From Verrucomicrobiota bacterium (GTDB lineage: Bacteria; Verrucomicrobiota; Verrucomicrobiia; Limisphaerales; J093), in contig JADJWF010000002.1 in NCBI GenBank assembly GCA_016716505.1, forward strand, positions 1-64,000: a DNA stretch of 64,000 nucleotides, given 5' to 3'. Shown here piece after piece: positions 26,861 to 40,200 of this stretch (positions are counted from its first letter, which is position 1; the number at the start of each line of letters is the position of its first letter). Made by a program: the position numbers and the translations under genes. The notes below the pieces were generated by a model, which worked only from the letters and a program-made list of their open reading frames with translations, did not search any database and was not told the origin of the DNA.

Positions 26861-27050
26861 TCGGCCAGTTTCTCGACGGCAGCCTCCCCGCTTGCGAAGT
26901 GGAAGGTCCCAACCGATTCCGGCTCTGATTTACCTGCTTCTCGAAGCGCCTCGCAAGTCGTTGGTTGGTGGGAAAATCTGCCCAATCGGCGTTTACTGCC
27001 GGAGTACCGATGAGAACGGCTCCGTCGCGGTGGAGAGTCTCCGCGAACAC
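26861..27050 (-). pseudogene. Possible methyltransferase fragment
   Basis: A minus-strand frame starting at 27050 reads MFAETLHRDGAVLIGTPAVN, like the strand-turn region after the SAM-binding core of class I methyltransferases, then loses similarity. It may be the piece interrupted by the adjacent transposase remnant. The similarity is short and could be chance. Confidence 0.25.
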
Positions 27051-27079
27051 ATCACACGTCAGATCTACGGAAGACTAGA

Positions 27080-27115
27080 AGAAAGAAAACCAAACGCCAA
27101 GGAACGAATCTGGCG
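27080..27115 (-). terminator. Possible rRNA operon terminator
   Basis: On the minus strand, CGCCA (27115-27111) can pair with TGGCG (27099-27095), followed by a T-rich run (TTTGGTTTTCTTTC). The stem is short and overlaps the 5S 3' end, so it may only function in part. Confidence 0.35.
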
Positions 27116-27223
27116 ACAACCTACTCTCGCGGAAGCTATACAACCACTACCATCGGCAAGACAGCGTTTGACGGCCGAGTTCGGGATGGGATCGGGTCGG
27201 ACCACTGCTTTATCGTCACCAGA
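27108..27223 (-). rRNA. rrf: 5S ribosomal RNA
   Basis: About 116 bases with the conserved 5S loop sequence CCCATCCCGAACTCGG on the minus strand, ends pairing TCTGG with CCAGA. Last gene of the rRNA operon, 80 bases after the 23S. Ends are estimates from helix I. Confidence 0.9.
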
Positions 27224-27245
27224 AAATCAATGAGCCCTGCTCCTC

Positions 27246-30240
<2,995 letters not shown>

Positions 30241-30243
<3 letters not shown>

Positions 30244-30250
30244 AAAGAGC
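30241..30250 (-). promoter_or_regulatory. boxA-like antitermination site before 23S
   Basis: GCTCTTTGAA on the minus strand, identical to the copy in the 16S leader (32241-32250). It resembles the boxA core (TGCTCTTTAACA) that loads the Nus antitermination complex on rRNA transcripts, and sits in the expected spacer position. Confidence 0.55.
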
Positions 30251-30256
30251 GAAATC

Positions 30257-30333
30257 TGGTGGGCGTGACTGGACTTGAACCAGTGACCCTGCGCTTATCA
30301 AGCGCATGCTCTAACCAACTGAGCTACACGCCC
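30257..30333 (-). tRNA. tRNA-Ile (GAT)
   Basis: 77 bases including encoded CCA. Starts GGGCGTGTAGCTCAGTTGG, anticodon loop CTTGATAAGC gives GAT, T-arm GGTTCAAGTCC, acceptor closes with CACGCCC. It reads Ile codons AUC and AUU. Second spacer tRNA, after tRNA-Ala. Confidence 0.97.
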
Positions 30334-30341
30334 AACAAAGT

Positions 30342-30417
30342 TGGTGGAGCTGAGGAGATTCGAACTCCTGACCTATAGCTTGCAAAGCTACCGCTCTACC
30401 AACTGAGCTACAGCCCC
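30342..30417 (-). tRNA. tRNA-Ala (TGC)
   Basis: 76 bases including encoded CCA. Starts GGGGCTGTAGCTCAGTTGG, anticodon TGC within CTTTGCAAG, T-arm AGTTCGAATCT. It precedes tRNA-Ile by eight bases; the order Ala then Ile is the reverse of the common Ile-Ala spacer. Confidence 0.97.
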
Positions 30418-30477
30418 TTCTTCGCGCCGGCGGAAAACCCACCTAAGCGCAAATGGCTCACGCCGTCCCAAAAACCT

Positions 30478-32236
<1,759 letters not shown>

Positions 32237-32240
32237 AAGT

Positions 32241-32250
32241 TTCAAAGAGC
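32241..32250 (-). promoter_or_regulatory. boxA-like antitermination site in the 16S leader
   Basis: GCTCTTTGAA on the minus strand, about 125 bases before the 16S 5' end and immediately upstream of the processing-stem arm. Identical to the site before 23S. Confidence 0.55.
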
Positions 32251-32339
32251 TCTCGCCTGCGGAACACCACACTGCCGAGACAAAAAAACCGAGTGCCGAT
32301 TTTCTCGGCAACTCAGCGTGGTGCCCGAAGCACGTGAGC

Positions 32340-32391
32340 AGCTTAGCAACAGGGCGGACGGGGTCAACAGTTTTTTCTTCTTTTTTTTCCC
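32340..32391 (-). promoter_or_regulatory. rRNA operon promoter with UP-element-like A-tracts
   Basis: On the minus strand, a -35 box TTGACC (32367-32362) is followed after 16 bases by TAAGCT (32345-32340). Directly upstream of the -35 lie two A-tracts (A8 and A6, separated by GAAG) in otherwise GC-rich DNA, the layout of an UP element that binds the RNA polymerase alpha subunit in strong rRNA promoters. The initiation site would be near 32333. Confidence 0.6.
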
Positions 32392-32494
32392 CCTCCGATT
32401 TGCGCGAAAAGAAGATTGTTGCCGGGGCGGGGTTGACCTGTCCGGGTGAACCGGTCGTTGCGCCCAAAGTCGGTGTTGCCCGCAGTAAACAAAC

Positions 32495-32925
32495 GTGAGC
32501 ACCGAAACGACGCAAGAGGTCTCGGCTTGACTGCGGCGGCGCTGCGCCACCGCCGGGCGGGAACACAAGGCCCAGATCCTCGACCAAGCCGTCGAGTGGC
32601 TCGGCTGTCACCGCAAGAGGGCCATCCGCGTCCAGCGCGCCCCGCCGCCACCCCGCGCCCCGCCGCTGCTCCCGGGTCGGCCTAGGATCTATTCCCGGCA
32701 CCCTGCTGCCGGTCTTAAAAGCGATCTGGTTCACGGCGTTCCAGCCCTGCGGCACGCGCCCAAAGGCGCTGTTAGCGGAGTGGCGACGCGCCTGCGAGGC
32801 CGACCACCGCCGACTCGACCCCGACCTGCAGCAGAGCCTGATGGCCGCCAACGCCCGCACCCGCGACCGCTTAGTCGAGCCGCTGCGCGTGAAGCCCGCA
32901 CGCCGCGATTCCGCGCCTCCTGATG
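32495..32925 (+). pseudogene. Integrase-type transposase N-terminal remnant
   Basis: A frame from GTG 32495 reads VSTETTQEVSA, meets TGA at 32528, then continues RRRCATAGREHKAQILDQAV and EWLGCHRKRAIRV, an N-terminal helix-turn-helix pattern. After GRPRIYS a frameshift leads to IWFTAFQPCGTR, AEWRRACEADHRRLDPDLQQ and ANARTRDRLVEPLRV. This order matches rve/integrase-domain transposases that I recall as common in verrucomicrobia. The catalytic domain is absent. It begins about 100 bases upstream of the rRNA promoter on the other strand. Confidence 0.6.
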
Positions 32926-33171
32926 CGCGGCAAACCGGCGCGGGCCTCAAGGCCATCGTGGACGTGGACGTGGAAGCCAAATTGCGCGAGGCGATGAAGG
33001 CCGGCGTCCCCGCCCCGCTGGCCACTTGCGATCTGGCCGCCGACGACGCACCTCTCAAGAAGCCGACCACGCGCGACTGGTTCGCTACTGCCCGCAACCA
33101 CGTGCTCTAATCGAATCAACGCGGCCTCTACGACGACATTTTGGAATATCTGAAACTCAAGTACGCCCCAA
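32926..33171 (+). pseudogene. Unrecognised gene fragment
   Basis: The frame continues with protein-like sequence (DVDVEAKLREAMKAGVPAPL, DWFATARNHVL), a TAA at 33108-33110, then SNQRGLYDDILEYLKLKYAP in the same frame. It looks like the C-terminal end of some protein, perhaps of the same mobile element, with one nonsense change. I do not recognise the family. Confidence 0.35.
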
Positions 33172-34493
33172 GTGCAATGCGGTCTCCTGGTTTTTGATCA
33201 AGGCCGCCACGCACTCGCCGAGGTGGAGCTTCGCCAGGCCCTCGGCCAAGCCCCCAACGACGCCCGCGTGCAAGCGTTGCTCGCCTTGTCCCTCTGCCAT
33301 GAGCAGAAGTTTGACGACGCCCAACACGAGGCGCAGTAGGCCATCCACCTGGCACCGGACTTTGCCTTCGCGCATTACGCGCTCGCCTGCGTGCTCCACG
33401 AACGGCATCGCTCTAACGAGGCGCTGGTCGCGTTGCTGGAGGCCAACCGGCTGCAGCCGCAGGATCCGGATTACCGCGCGCTCGAGGCGCAGAACAACTT
33501 GAACCTGCGCCAGTGACAGCCCGCGCTGGCCGCCGCCGAGGCGGAGCTGCAATCCGATCCCGAACATCTCGGCTGCACCAACCTCCGCCCCGTGGCGCCG
33601 GTGAAGCTCGGCCGCACGGCCGAAGCCGGAGCCTTGCTGGACACCGCCCTCGCCCGCAACCGGACACCGCCACCTAGCCCGCCAACCGGCGCTGGAGATA
33701 CCTCGACGAGGGCGGCCCGCGCCGGACGCTCGAACATTTCCAGGAAGCCCTCCGCCTCGATTCGGAACACGATTGGGCGCGGCAGGGGTTGGTCGAGGCC
33801 CTGAAGGCCCGTTACCTCATCTACTCGCTGATACTGAAATGGTTCTTTTGGATGGGCTAGCTCAGCTCTGGCGCGCGGTGGGGCGTGGTCATTGGCGGCT
33901 ATTTCCTCATGCGCATGCTTGGGGCCAGCGCCCGAAACAACCCGGAGCTTGCGCCCTGGCTGCTGCCGGTCCGGATCCTCTAGTTCGGATTTGCGGTGCT
34001 GACCTGGACGGCCATGCCGCTGTTCAATTTCCTGCTCCGACTCAACCGCTGAAGGCGTCTGACGCGCTCGGAGGAGGAGCGAGCGGCCTCGAACCGGGTC
34101 GGCGCGTGTCTCGCGCTGGGGTTGCTGGCGTTGGCGGCCGGATCGCCCTCCCGGGGCGGTGAGCCGCTGCTGCTTGGAGCAATGGTCTTCGGGCTGTTGC
34201 TCATTCCCATTTCCGCCGTGTTTCGCTGCGCCTCCGGTTGGCCCCGACGGACGATGACCTGCATCGCCGCGGGTCTGGCGGCGCGCGGCCTGGGGTCGGT
34301 CGCGTTGCAACTCTACGCCCGCGGCGCCAGCGATCCGCGCCCGTTGGTGAACCTTGGGTTCGGCATGTTCCTCTGGTTCCCGGTGGGATCGCTCGTCTCC
34401 GAGTTCGTGGCCAACGTCCTCGTGAGACAGGCGTCGCCAATTCAGACGAAAGAACCCTTCGGAGTTCCGACGCGGGCAGGAAATGCAATTTGA
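33172..34493 (+). pseudogene. TPR membrane protein, decayed
   Basis: About 440 codons of a tetratricopeptide protein followed by a membrane domain. TPR pieces include ALGQAPNDARVQALLALSLC, AIHLAPDFAFAHYALACVLH and HFQEALRLDSEHDW; the C-terminal half has helices around GVVIGGYFLMRMLG and LGLLALAAG. In-frame stops occur at 33337 (TAG), 33514 (TGA), 33675 (TAG), 33858 (TAG), 33981 (TAG) and 34050 (TGA), plus one single-base shift near 33660. Most stops differ by one base from the expected codon (for example CAG or TGG). The last 124 codons are still open, ending at 34493, 50 bases before rplU. Confidence 0.8.
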
Positions 34494-34543
34494 CACGGGA
34501 GGGGGCTTTTGGTGTTATCCCGCGCCTTTGGACGGGAGAATTT

Positions 34544-34855
34544 ATGTACGCAGTGTTTGAAACCGGCGGGAAGCAGTATCGCGCGAGTTCCGGCGATCAA
34601 TTTGAGGTGGAACTCCTGGAGAAGGAGCAGGGCAGCGAGGTGTCCTTTGACCGCGTGCTCCTGCTGAACCAGGAGGGGAAGGTCGCGGTGGGCACGCCCA
34701 CGGTGGCAGGCGCCTCGGTGGTGGCGGACGTGGTACAACACATCCGGGGTCCGAAGAAAATCGCTTTCAAGATGCGGCGGCGGAAGGGCTATCGCCGCAA
34801 GGTGGGGCACCGGCAGGAACTGACAGTCATCAAGATCAAGGAAATCAAGGCGTAA
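34544..34855 (+). CDS. rplU: 50S ribosomal protein L21
   Basis: 103 residues binding 23S rRNA. Family sequence throughout: MYAVFETGGKQYR at the start, RVLLL in the middle, KMRRRKGYRRKVGHRQ near the end. A GGGAG ribosome-binding site lies six to ten bases before the ATG. Forms an operon with rpmA (four-base gap) and probably ends at the terminator at 35148. Confidence 0.97.
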   Translation: MYAVFETGGKQYRASSGDQFEVELLEKEQGSEVSFDRVLLLNQEGKVAVGTPTVAGASVVADVVQHIRGPKKIAFKMRRRKGYRRKVGHRQELTVIKIKEIKA

Positions 34856-34859
34856 GGTT

Positions 34860-35126
34860 ATGGCTCACAAGAAAGGCGGCGGCAGCGTCCGCAACGGTCG
34901 GGACAGTCACAGCCAACGGCTGGGAGTCAAACGGTTCGGCGGCGAATGGGTCAGCGCCGGCAGCATCATCGTACGGCAGCGCGGCACCAAGTTCCATCCT
35001 GGCCAGAACGTGGGCGTGGGACGCGACTGGACGCTCTTCGCGCTCACCGAGGGTCACGTCAAGTTCGACAAAGAGCGACGCCGGGTGCATGTGGTGCCCG
35101 TGGTGACCGCCCCGGCGCCGAACTGA
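34860..35126 (+). CDS. rpmA: 50S ribosomal protein L27
   Basis: 88 residues; MAHKKGGGSVRNGRDSHSQR and IIVRQRGTKFHPGQNVGVG are the family hallmarks. The N-terminus begins directly with AHKKG, with no cleavable extension of the Firmicutes kind. The protein reaches the peptidyl-transferase centre. Second gene after rplU; its stop is 22 bases before a strong terminator. Confidence 0.97.
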   Translation: MAHKKGGGSVRNGRDSHSQRLGVKRFGGEWVSAGSIIVRQRGTKFHPGQNVGVGRDWTLFALTEGHVKFDKERRRVHVVPVVTAPAPN

Positions 35127-35147
35127 ACGACGGTTTCAGGCTTTCCC

Positions 35148-35175
35148 GGGCGAGGTGACAACCTCGCCCTTTTTG
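35148..35175 (+). terminator. Rho-independent terminator after rplU-rpmA
   Basis: Perfect nine-base stem GGGCGAGGT / ACCTCGCCC with a GACA loop, followed by TTTTTG. It separates the ribosomal protein pair from obg. Confidence 0.92.
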
Positions 35176-35222
35176 TTCCCCACGCCCCGCTCCCGTTCGC
35201 GCCAAAACCCGCTGCCCCCGTC

Positions 35223-36401
35223 ATGTTCGTTGATGAAATCAAGGTGTTCGCCCGGGCCGGACACGGCGGCAAGGGATGCGTCGCCTTCCTCCGGGAGACC
35301 TTCCGTCCGAAGGGCGGCCCCAGCGGGGGCAACGGGGGCCGCGGGGGTGACGTGATCCTCGAGGCAAACCACGATCTCAACAACCTGATCGCACAGTACT
35401 TTCAGCCCCGGCTGATTGCCGAACGGGGACAGGGCGGCATGGGCAAGGGCATGGACGGCCGGGCCGGCCGGGACTTGGTGGTCAAAGTACCGTGCGGGAC
35501 GCTGGTCTGGCGGCTGAAACGTCCTGTGACGCCGGTTCCGGCGGTCGAGCCGGACAACGAGCCGGGCGAGGCGCCGGTTATTCCCGCGGCCTCCGTTGGG
35601 CGACGCATCATTCCCGTGGCCGGCGATTTGCGCGCGGTCGAGATTGACCTCGCGATCGAACACGAGCCCGCCGGCGCGGGCCGGTCTGAAAAAGGCGAGC
35701 TGGTGGTGGACCTTACCGAGCACGGCCAGAGGTTTGTTCTCTGCAAGGGCGGCCGGGGCGGCTTGGGGAATCGGAACTTCGCGACGGCCCGGCGGCAGGC
35801 CCCGCGGTTCGCACAACCGGGCGAGCCGGGCGAGGAAGGCGAGTTTTTGTTCGAGTTGCGGCTGATCGCGGAGGTCGGCCTGGTGGGCTATCCGAACGCC
35901 GGAAAGTCCACCCTCTTGACCGCCATCTCGAAGGCCCGGCCGAAGATCGCACCCTACCCGTTTACCACCTTGCATCCCCAAATCGGGATCGTCGAGTACC
36001 CGGACTGGCACCGGCTGACCGTTTGCGACATCCCGGGCTTGATCGAGGGCGCCCACCGGAACGTCGGCCTTGGCCACGCCTTTCTGCGCCACGTGCAACG
36101 CTGCCGCATTCTCGTGCTCCTGCTGGACATGGCCGGGACCGACGGCCGCAAACCGTGGGACGATTACCGCGCCTTGTTGCGAGAGTTGGAACTGTACGAC
36201 CCCGCGATCCTGGAGCGCCCCAGGCTCGTCGCCGCCAACAAAATGGACGAGCCAGCGGCGGCCGAGAATTTGCGCTCCTTCAAGCGCCGCGTCCGACGCA
36301 CCCCCGTGCTGGAGCTGGCGGCCGGCTTTGGAGTTGGCGTTGAGGAGTTCAAGCTCGCCATCCGCCAGGCCGTCGAGGCGACAACCATCTCCAAGCCCTG
36401 A
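35223..36401 (+). CDS. obg: GTPase Obg/CgtA
   Basis: Ribosome-associated GTPase needed for 50S assembly. N-terminal glycine-rich Obg fold (GHGGKGCVAFLRE, GGPSGGNGGRGGDV), then G1 GYPNAGKST, switch region YPFTTLHPQIG, G3 DIPGLIEGA and G4 AANKMDEP. 392 residues. Between CGTLVW and ELVVDLTEHGQ is an insertion of roughly 55 residues, Pro/Val-rich, not found in the standard Obg domain. No C-terminal OCT domain follows. Gene order rplU-rpmA-obg is widespread in bacteria. Confidence 0.95.
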   Translation: MFVDEIKVFARAGHGGKGCVAFLRETFRPKGGPSGGNGGRGGDVILEANHDLNNLIAQYFQPRLIAERGQGGMGKGMDGRAGRDLVVKVPCGTLVWRLKRPVTPVPAVEPDNEPGEAPVIPAASVGRRIIPVAGDLRAVEIDLAIEHEPAGAGRSEKGELVVDLTEHGQRFVLCKGGRGGLGNRNFATARRQAPRFAQPGEPGEEGEFLFELRLIAEVGLVGYPNAGKSTLLTAISKARPKIAPYPFTTLHPQIGIVEYPDWHRLTVCDIPGLIEGAHRNVGLGHAFLRHVQRCRILVLLLDMAGTDGRKPWDDYRALLRELELYDPAILERPRLVAANKMDEPAAAENLRSFKRRVRRTPVLELAAGFGVGVEEFKLAIRQAVEATTISKP

Positions 36402-36447
36402 CCGTCCGACGGCATGACCGCGCTCGGTCTCGCCGAACCGATCAGGT

Positions 36448-36957
36448 TCAAGGGACGGGGGCGGGGGTGTTCCAGAGCACGCTGACGGCGAAGAGGGCGA
36501 TCATCGCAACACAGCACGCCACCTTGCCCACCGCGCCAAGCAACATGCCCACCACCGCTCCCGCTCCGGCACGGGCCGACTCCTGAAACCGCCGGCCGCC
36601 GACCAGTTCGAGCAGCGTGGCACCCACGAAAGGGCCGGCGAGGATTCCCAGCGGCCCCAGAAAGATTCCCACCACGGCCCCGAGCGCCGCCCCCACGACG
36701 CCACGCCACGTCGCGCCCATTTTCTTCGCGCCTAGCAACCCTGCGAGGTAGTCGAGCCCCATGGCGAGCGCTGCCAGACCGGCGAGGAACGCGAGACTCC
36801 AGTTGCCAACGCTCGCATCGCCGAAATAAAGCCGGTGGCCAATCGCCGTGAGCAACACCAGCGGAGTTCCGGGAATGCCCGGCAACACGCAGCCCGCCAG
36901 CCCCACGAGCATGAACAACAGGGCCAGCGCGAAGCCGATGATCTGTTCCCAAGTCAC
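36448..36957 (-). CDS. DUF456 small membrane protein
   Basis: 169 residues from a GTG at 36957 (MTWEQIIGFALALLFMLVGL). Four to five hydrophobic segments, with PGIPGTPLVLL and GPLGILAGPFVGATLLEL typical of DUF456. The function is unknown. The GTG is preferred because the longer frame to 37053 begins with arginine-rich sequence. Convergent with obg. Confidence 0.8.
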   Translation of the reverse strand: MTWEQIIGFALALLFMLVGLAGCVLPGIPGTPLVLLTAIGHRLYFGDASVGNWSLAFLAGLAALAMGLDYLAGLLGAKKMGATWRGVVGAALGAVVGIFLGPLGILAGPFVGATLLELVGGRRFQESARAGAGAVVGMLLGAVGKVACCVAMIALFAVSVLWNTPAPVP

Positions 36958-37180
36958 CCCGGGAACTCTAGCCAATCCCCGTCCCGCGTCGAACCCTGCG
37001 CGACCCGACAGACGAGCCGCTCGCGAGTCCATGCGACGCCAGCGCGCGTCCAACGGTGCCCTGGATGGTGGCCCAGCCCCCGCTTCTGAGCAGGGTGCCC
37101 CAGCGGCCTGAACTCACCACCGCATCGCCGTTCACCGGCGCACGGCTTCCCCGCCAACGTGCGAAGCGATGGACACGCGG

Positions 37181-37215
37181 CCAAATGAAACGGGCCCCGC
37201 CCAAGCGGAGCCCGT
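37181..37215 (-). terminator. Terminator hairpin of the LamG-repeat gene
   Basis: On the minus strand, ACGGGCTCCGC / GCGGGGCCCGT form an 11-pair stem with one G-U pair and a TTGG loop, followed by TTTCATTTGG. It lies 26 bases after the stop codon. Confidence 0.8.
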
Positions 37216-37240
37216 CCCAATGTTGGTTGGCTTCCGAACC

Positions 37241-40200
37241 TTACTGGCGCAGCCGGTAGAACGAAGTCGCCAGACTCGGAGTGATGGTCACGCTGTTGCC
37301 CGTGACGCCGGGAACCGGTGCCCAAGTTGGGTCGGTCAGCCGCTGCTTGACCTCCAGAACGAAGGGCTCGGAGGCATCCCACGAGATGGTGACGGAGCCG
37401 TTCTGGTTCTTGACAATTCTCAGGGTTGGCGGCTCCGCCGGCGGAGCGACGCCTTCGATGACGATCGGTATTCCGGCGGCGGAGGGCCCGCCGAGCGCCT
37501 CAATTTCCGCGTTGCTCAACCGGCCTTCGCGGATCTGCACCGCATTGACCCACATGACGCGGCGCTCGTCCTGATCGCCATCGGCAAAAAGGATCGCCGT
37601 CGGCTGCAACGCACGCCGTGGGTTGTCCAAACCCTGGTTTGCCGTCCAGTTGTCTTGGAAGATGCCATCCACGTACTTCACCACCACGGGCGGATTCGCC
37701 GCCATATCGTAAGCGGCCACGACCCGATGCCACTCGCCGGCCGTAAAGGCACCGGTGCCGTTGTAGCCACCTGCTCCCTGGCCGAAGTTGTTGCCCTGCC
37801 AGAACAGGTCGCCGTCGTCGGTGTTGTTCAGCGAACTGACCTGCCACAAGGACGCCGCCCCCGGCCCGCTGGTATCCACCAAGATGTCCAGGATCAGGGT
37901 GTACTGGTTGACCCGCGTCCCGCCGCCATTCGGCTTGATGCGGTGGTCCATCACGTAACCGATGTTGCGGTCGAGATCTCCAGGCACGCGCATGACGCGG
38001 GCGGCTTGGCCGCCGATGTCGGGAACGCCCAGGTCGGTCGTGGTTCCAAACTGGGTGCCGGTCTGCGTCAACCCACCGGGACCGTCCAAATAGGTCAGGG
38101 GCGCGCCGATGGTGGCCCCGAGATCGCCGAACTCGAAGTCCCACTGGCCGGTGACCGTGGACTTTGGCAATTCGATGGGAATCCCCGCTGCCGACGGTCC
38201 ACCCAACCAGGCGGCTTCGGCATCAGAGATCTTGTTCGGGCGGATCTGGACGGAGCTGACCCACATCTTGCGGCGCTCGTCCTGATCGCCGTCCGCAAAC
38301 AAAATCGCTGTCGGCAGCAGCGCCCGGCGCGGATTGTCCAGCCCTTGGTTCGCCGTCCAGTCGTCCTGCTTGATCCCGTCCACGTACTTGGTCACCACCG
38401 GCGGATTCGCCGCCATGTCGTACGCGGCCACCACCCGATGCCATTCCCCCGCCGTGAACGTGCCCCGGCCGTTGTAACCGCCCGCCCCCTGGCCAAAGTT
38501 GTTCCCCTGCCAGAACAAGTCCCCGTCGTCGGTGTTGCCCGGCGAACTCACCTGCCAGAGCGACGCCGCCCCAGGTCCGCTGGTGTCCACCAAAATGTCC
38601 ATGATCAGCGTGTACTGGTTCACCCGCGTCCCGCCGCCGTTCGGCGCAATGCCATGCGTCATGATGTAGCCGATGTTCCGGTCCAGGTCTCCTGGGACTT
38701 CCATCACCGGAGCCGGTTGCCCACCGATGCCCTCGATCCCCAGGTCCGCCGTCGTACCGAAACGAGTTCCGGTCTGCGTCAGGCCGCCAGGACCGTCCAA
38801 ATACGCCAGCGGCTTGCCGATGTTGGCGCCGAGGTCACCGAACTCGAAATTCCACTGTCCGGCGACCTGAACCGCCGGCAGGTTCCGCGGAATACCCGCC
38901 GCCGATGGTCCGCCGAGCCAAGCGGCCTCCGCGTCCGACAATTTCCCGGACCGGATCTGGATGGAGTTCACCCACATCTTACGGCGCTCGTCCTGGTCGC
39001 CGTCCGCAAACAGAATCGCCGTCGGCAGCAGCGCCCGGCGTGGATTGTCCAGCCCCTGGTTCGCCGTCCAGTCGTCCTGCTTGATCCCGTCCACGTACTT
39101 GGTCACCACCGGCGGATTCGCCGCCATGTCGTACGCGGCCACCACCCGATGCCATTCCCCCGCCGTGAACGTGCCCCGGCCGTTGTAACCGCCCGCCCCC
39201 TGGCCAAAGTTGTTCCCCTGCCAGAACAAGTCCCCGTCGTCGGTGTTGCCCGGCGAACTCACCTGCCAGAGCGACGCCGCCCCCGGTCCGCTGGTGTCCA
39301 CCAAAACGTCCATGATCAGCGTGTACTGGTTCACCCGTGTCCCGCCGCCGTTCGGCGCAATGCCATGCGTCATGATGTAGCCGATTTCGCGGCGCACATC
39401 GCCGGGGACTTCCATGACGCGGGCAACCTGCCCACCGATCGGCGCGACCCCCAGATCGGCCGTCGTGCCGAACCGGGTCCCCGCCGCCGTCAGTCCGGCC
39501 GGACCGTCGAAGTACTGAAGGGGTTGGCCCACCGTCGCGCGCAAGTCTCCGTCGTCGAAGTCCCACTGGCCAGCCACCTGGGTGGCGGAACCCCCGGTGA
39601 CCACGATGCCAAAACTCCACGTCGCGATGGTCGTAACGCCCGCCGAGTCCTTGAATTCAAGGCGGACGGTGTTGTTGCGATCCGGGCGCGAGGCGTTTGG
39701 CGCGTATGAAACCTTGATCTGCCCGCCGGTCTTGACGACCGATTGCGGCGTCACCTTGACGTCATTGAGGAACAAGCTGACGTCGGTGGTCGCGACCGTG
39801 GTCGCGCCATCCACGATCAGCGCCTCAATCGGCGCGGACGCGCTGTTGCCCTCGGAGCCGGCGGCCGGTTCGGCGTCGGCAACGTACGGACCGCGGGCAG
39901 CGGCGACGGTGGTGTCCGCAAAGGCGACCAGCGCGCCGGGCAAGATTGGGTCATTGACCAAGACGCGGTCGCCATTGCTGCTGATGGTATAGAGGTTGAG
40001 GCTGCCGCCACTCCCGGTTTGCCAGTAGAGGATGCGGAACGGATACAACCCCGCCACCGGCGCCCGCACCGTGAATCGGTTTTCATTCCGCCACTTGTTC
40101 TGGAAGCCTGGCGCAATCCGTTCGTACTCCGCGACCTTGAGCCCGAAGAAATCTCGCGGATTGGTCGCCACGAACACCTGGTAGGCATCGTCGTCGTTGA

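Noticed and set aside
26527..26985. Intact 152-residue hypothetical protein after the 5S gene
   Set aside because: Only the middle of this frame matches a transposase; the match continues in other frames, so it is a remnant rather than a gene.
33172..34493. Stop-codon reassignment or readthrough in the TPR gene
   Set aside because: Both TAG and TGA would need decoding, and intact genes in the window use TGA and TAG as normal terminators; pseudogene decay is simpler.
37169..39709. 846-codon plus-strand frame with internal repeats
   Set aside because: It is the shadow of the three LamG repeats on the minus strand; the repeats and signal peptide make sense only on the minus strand.
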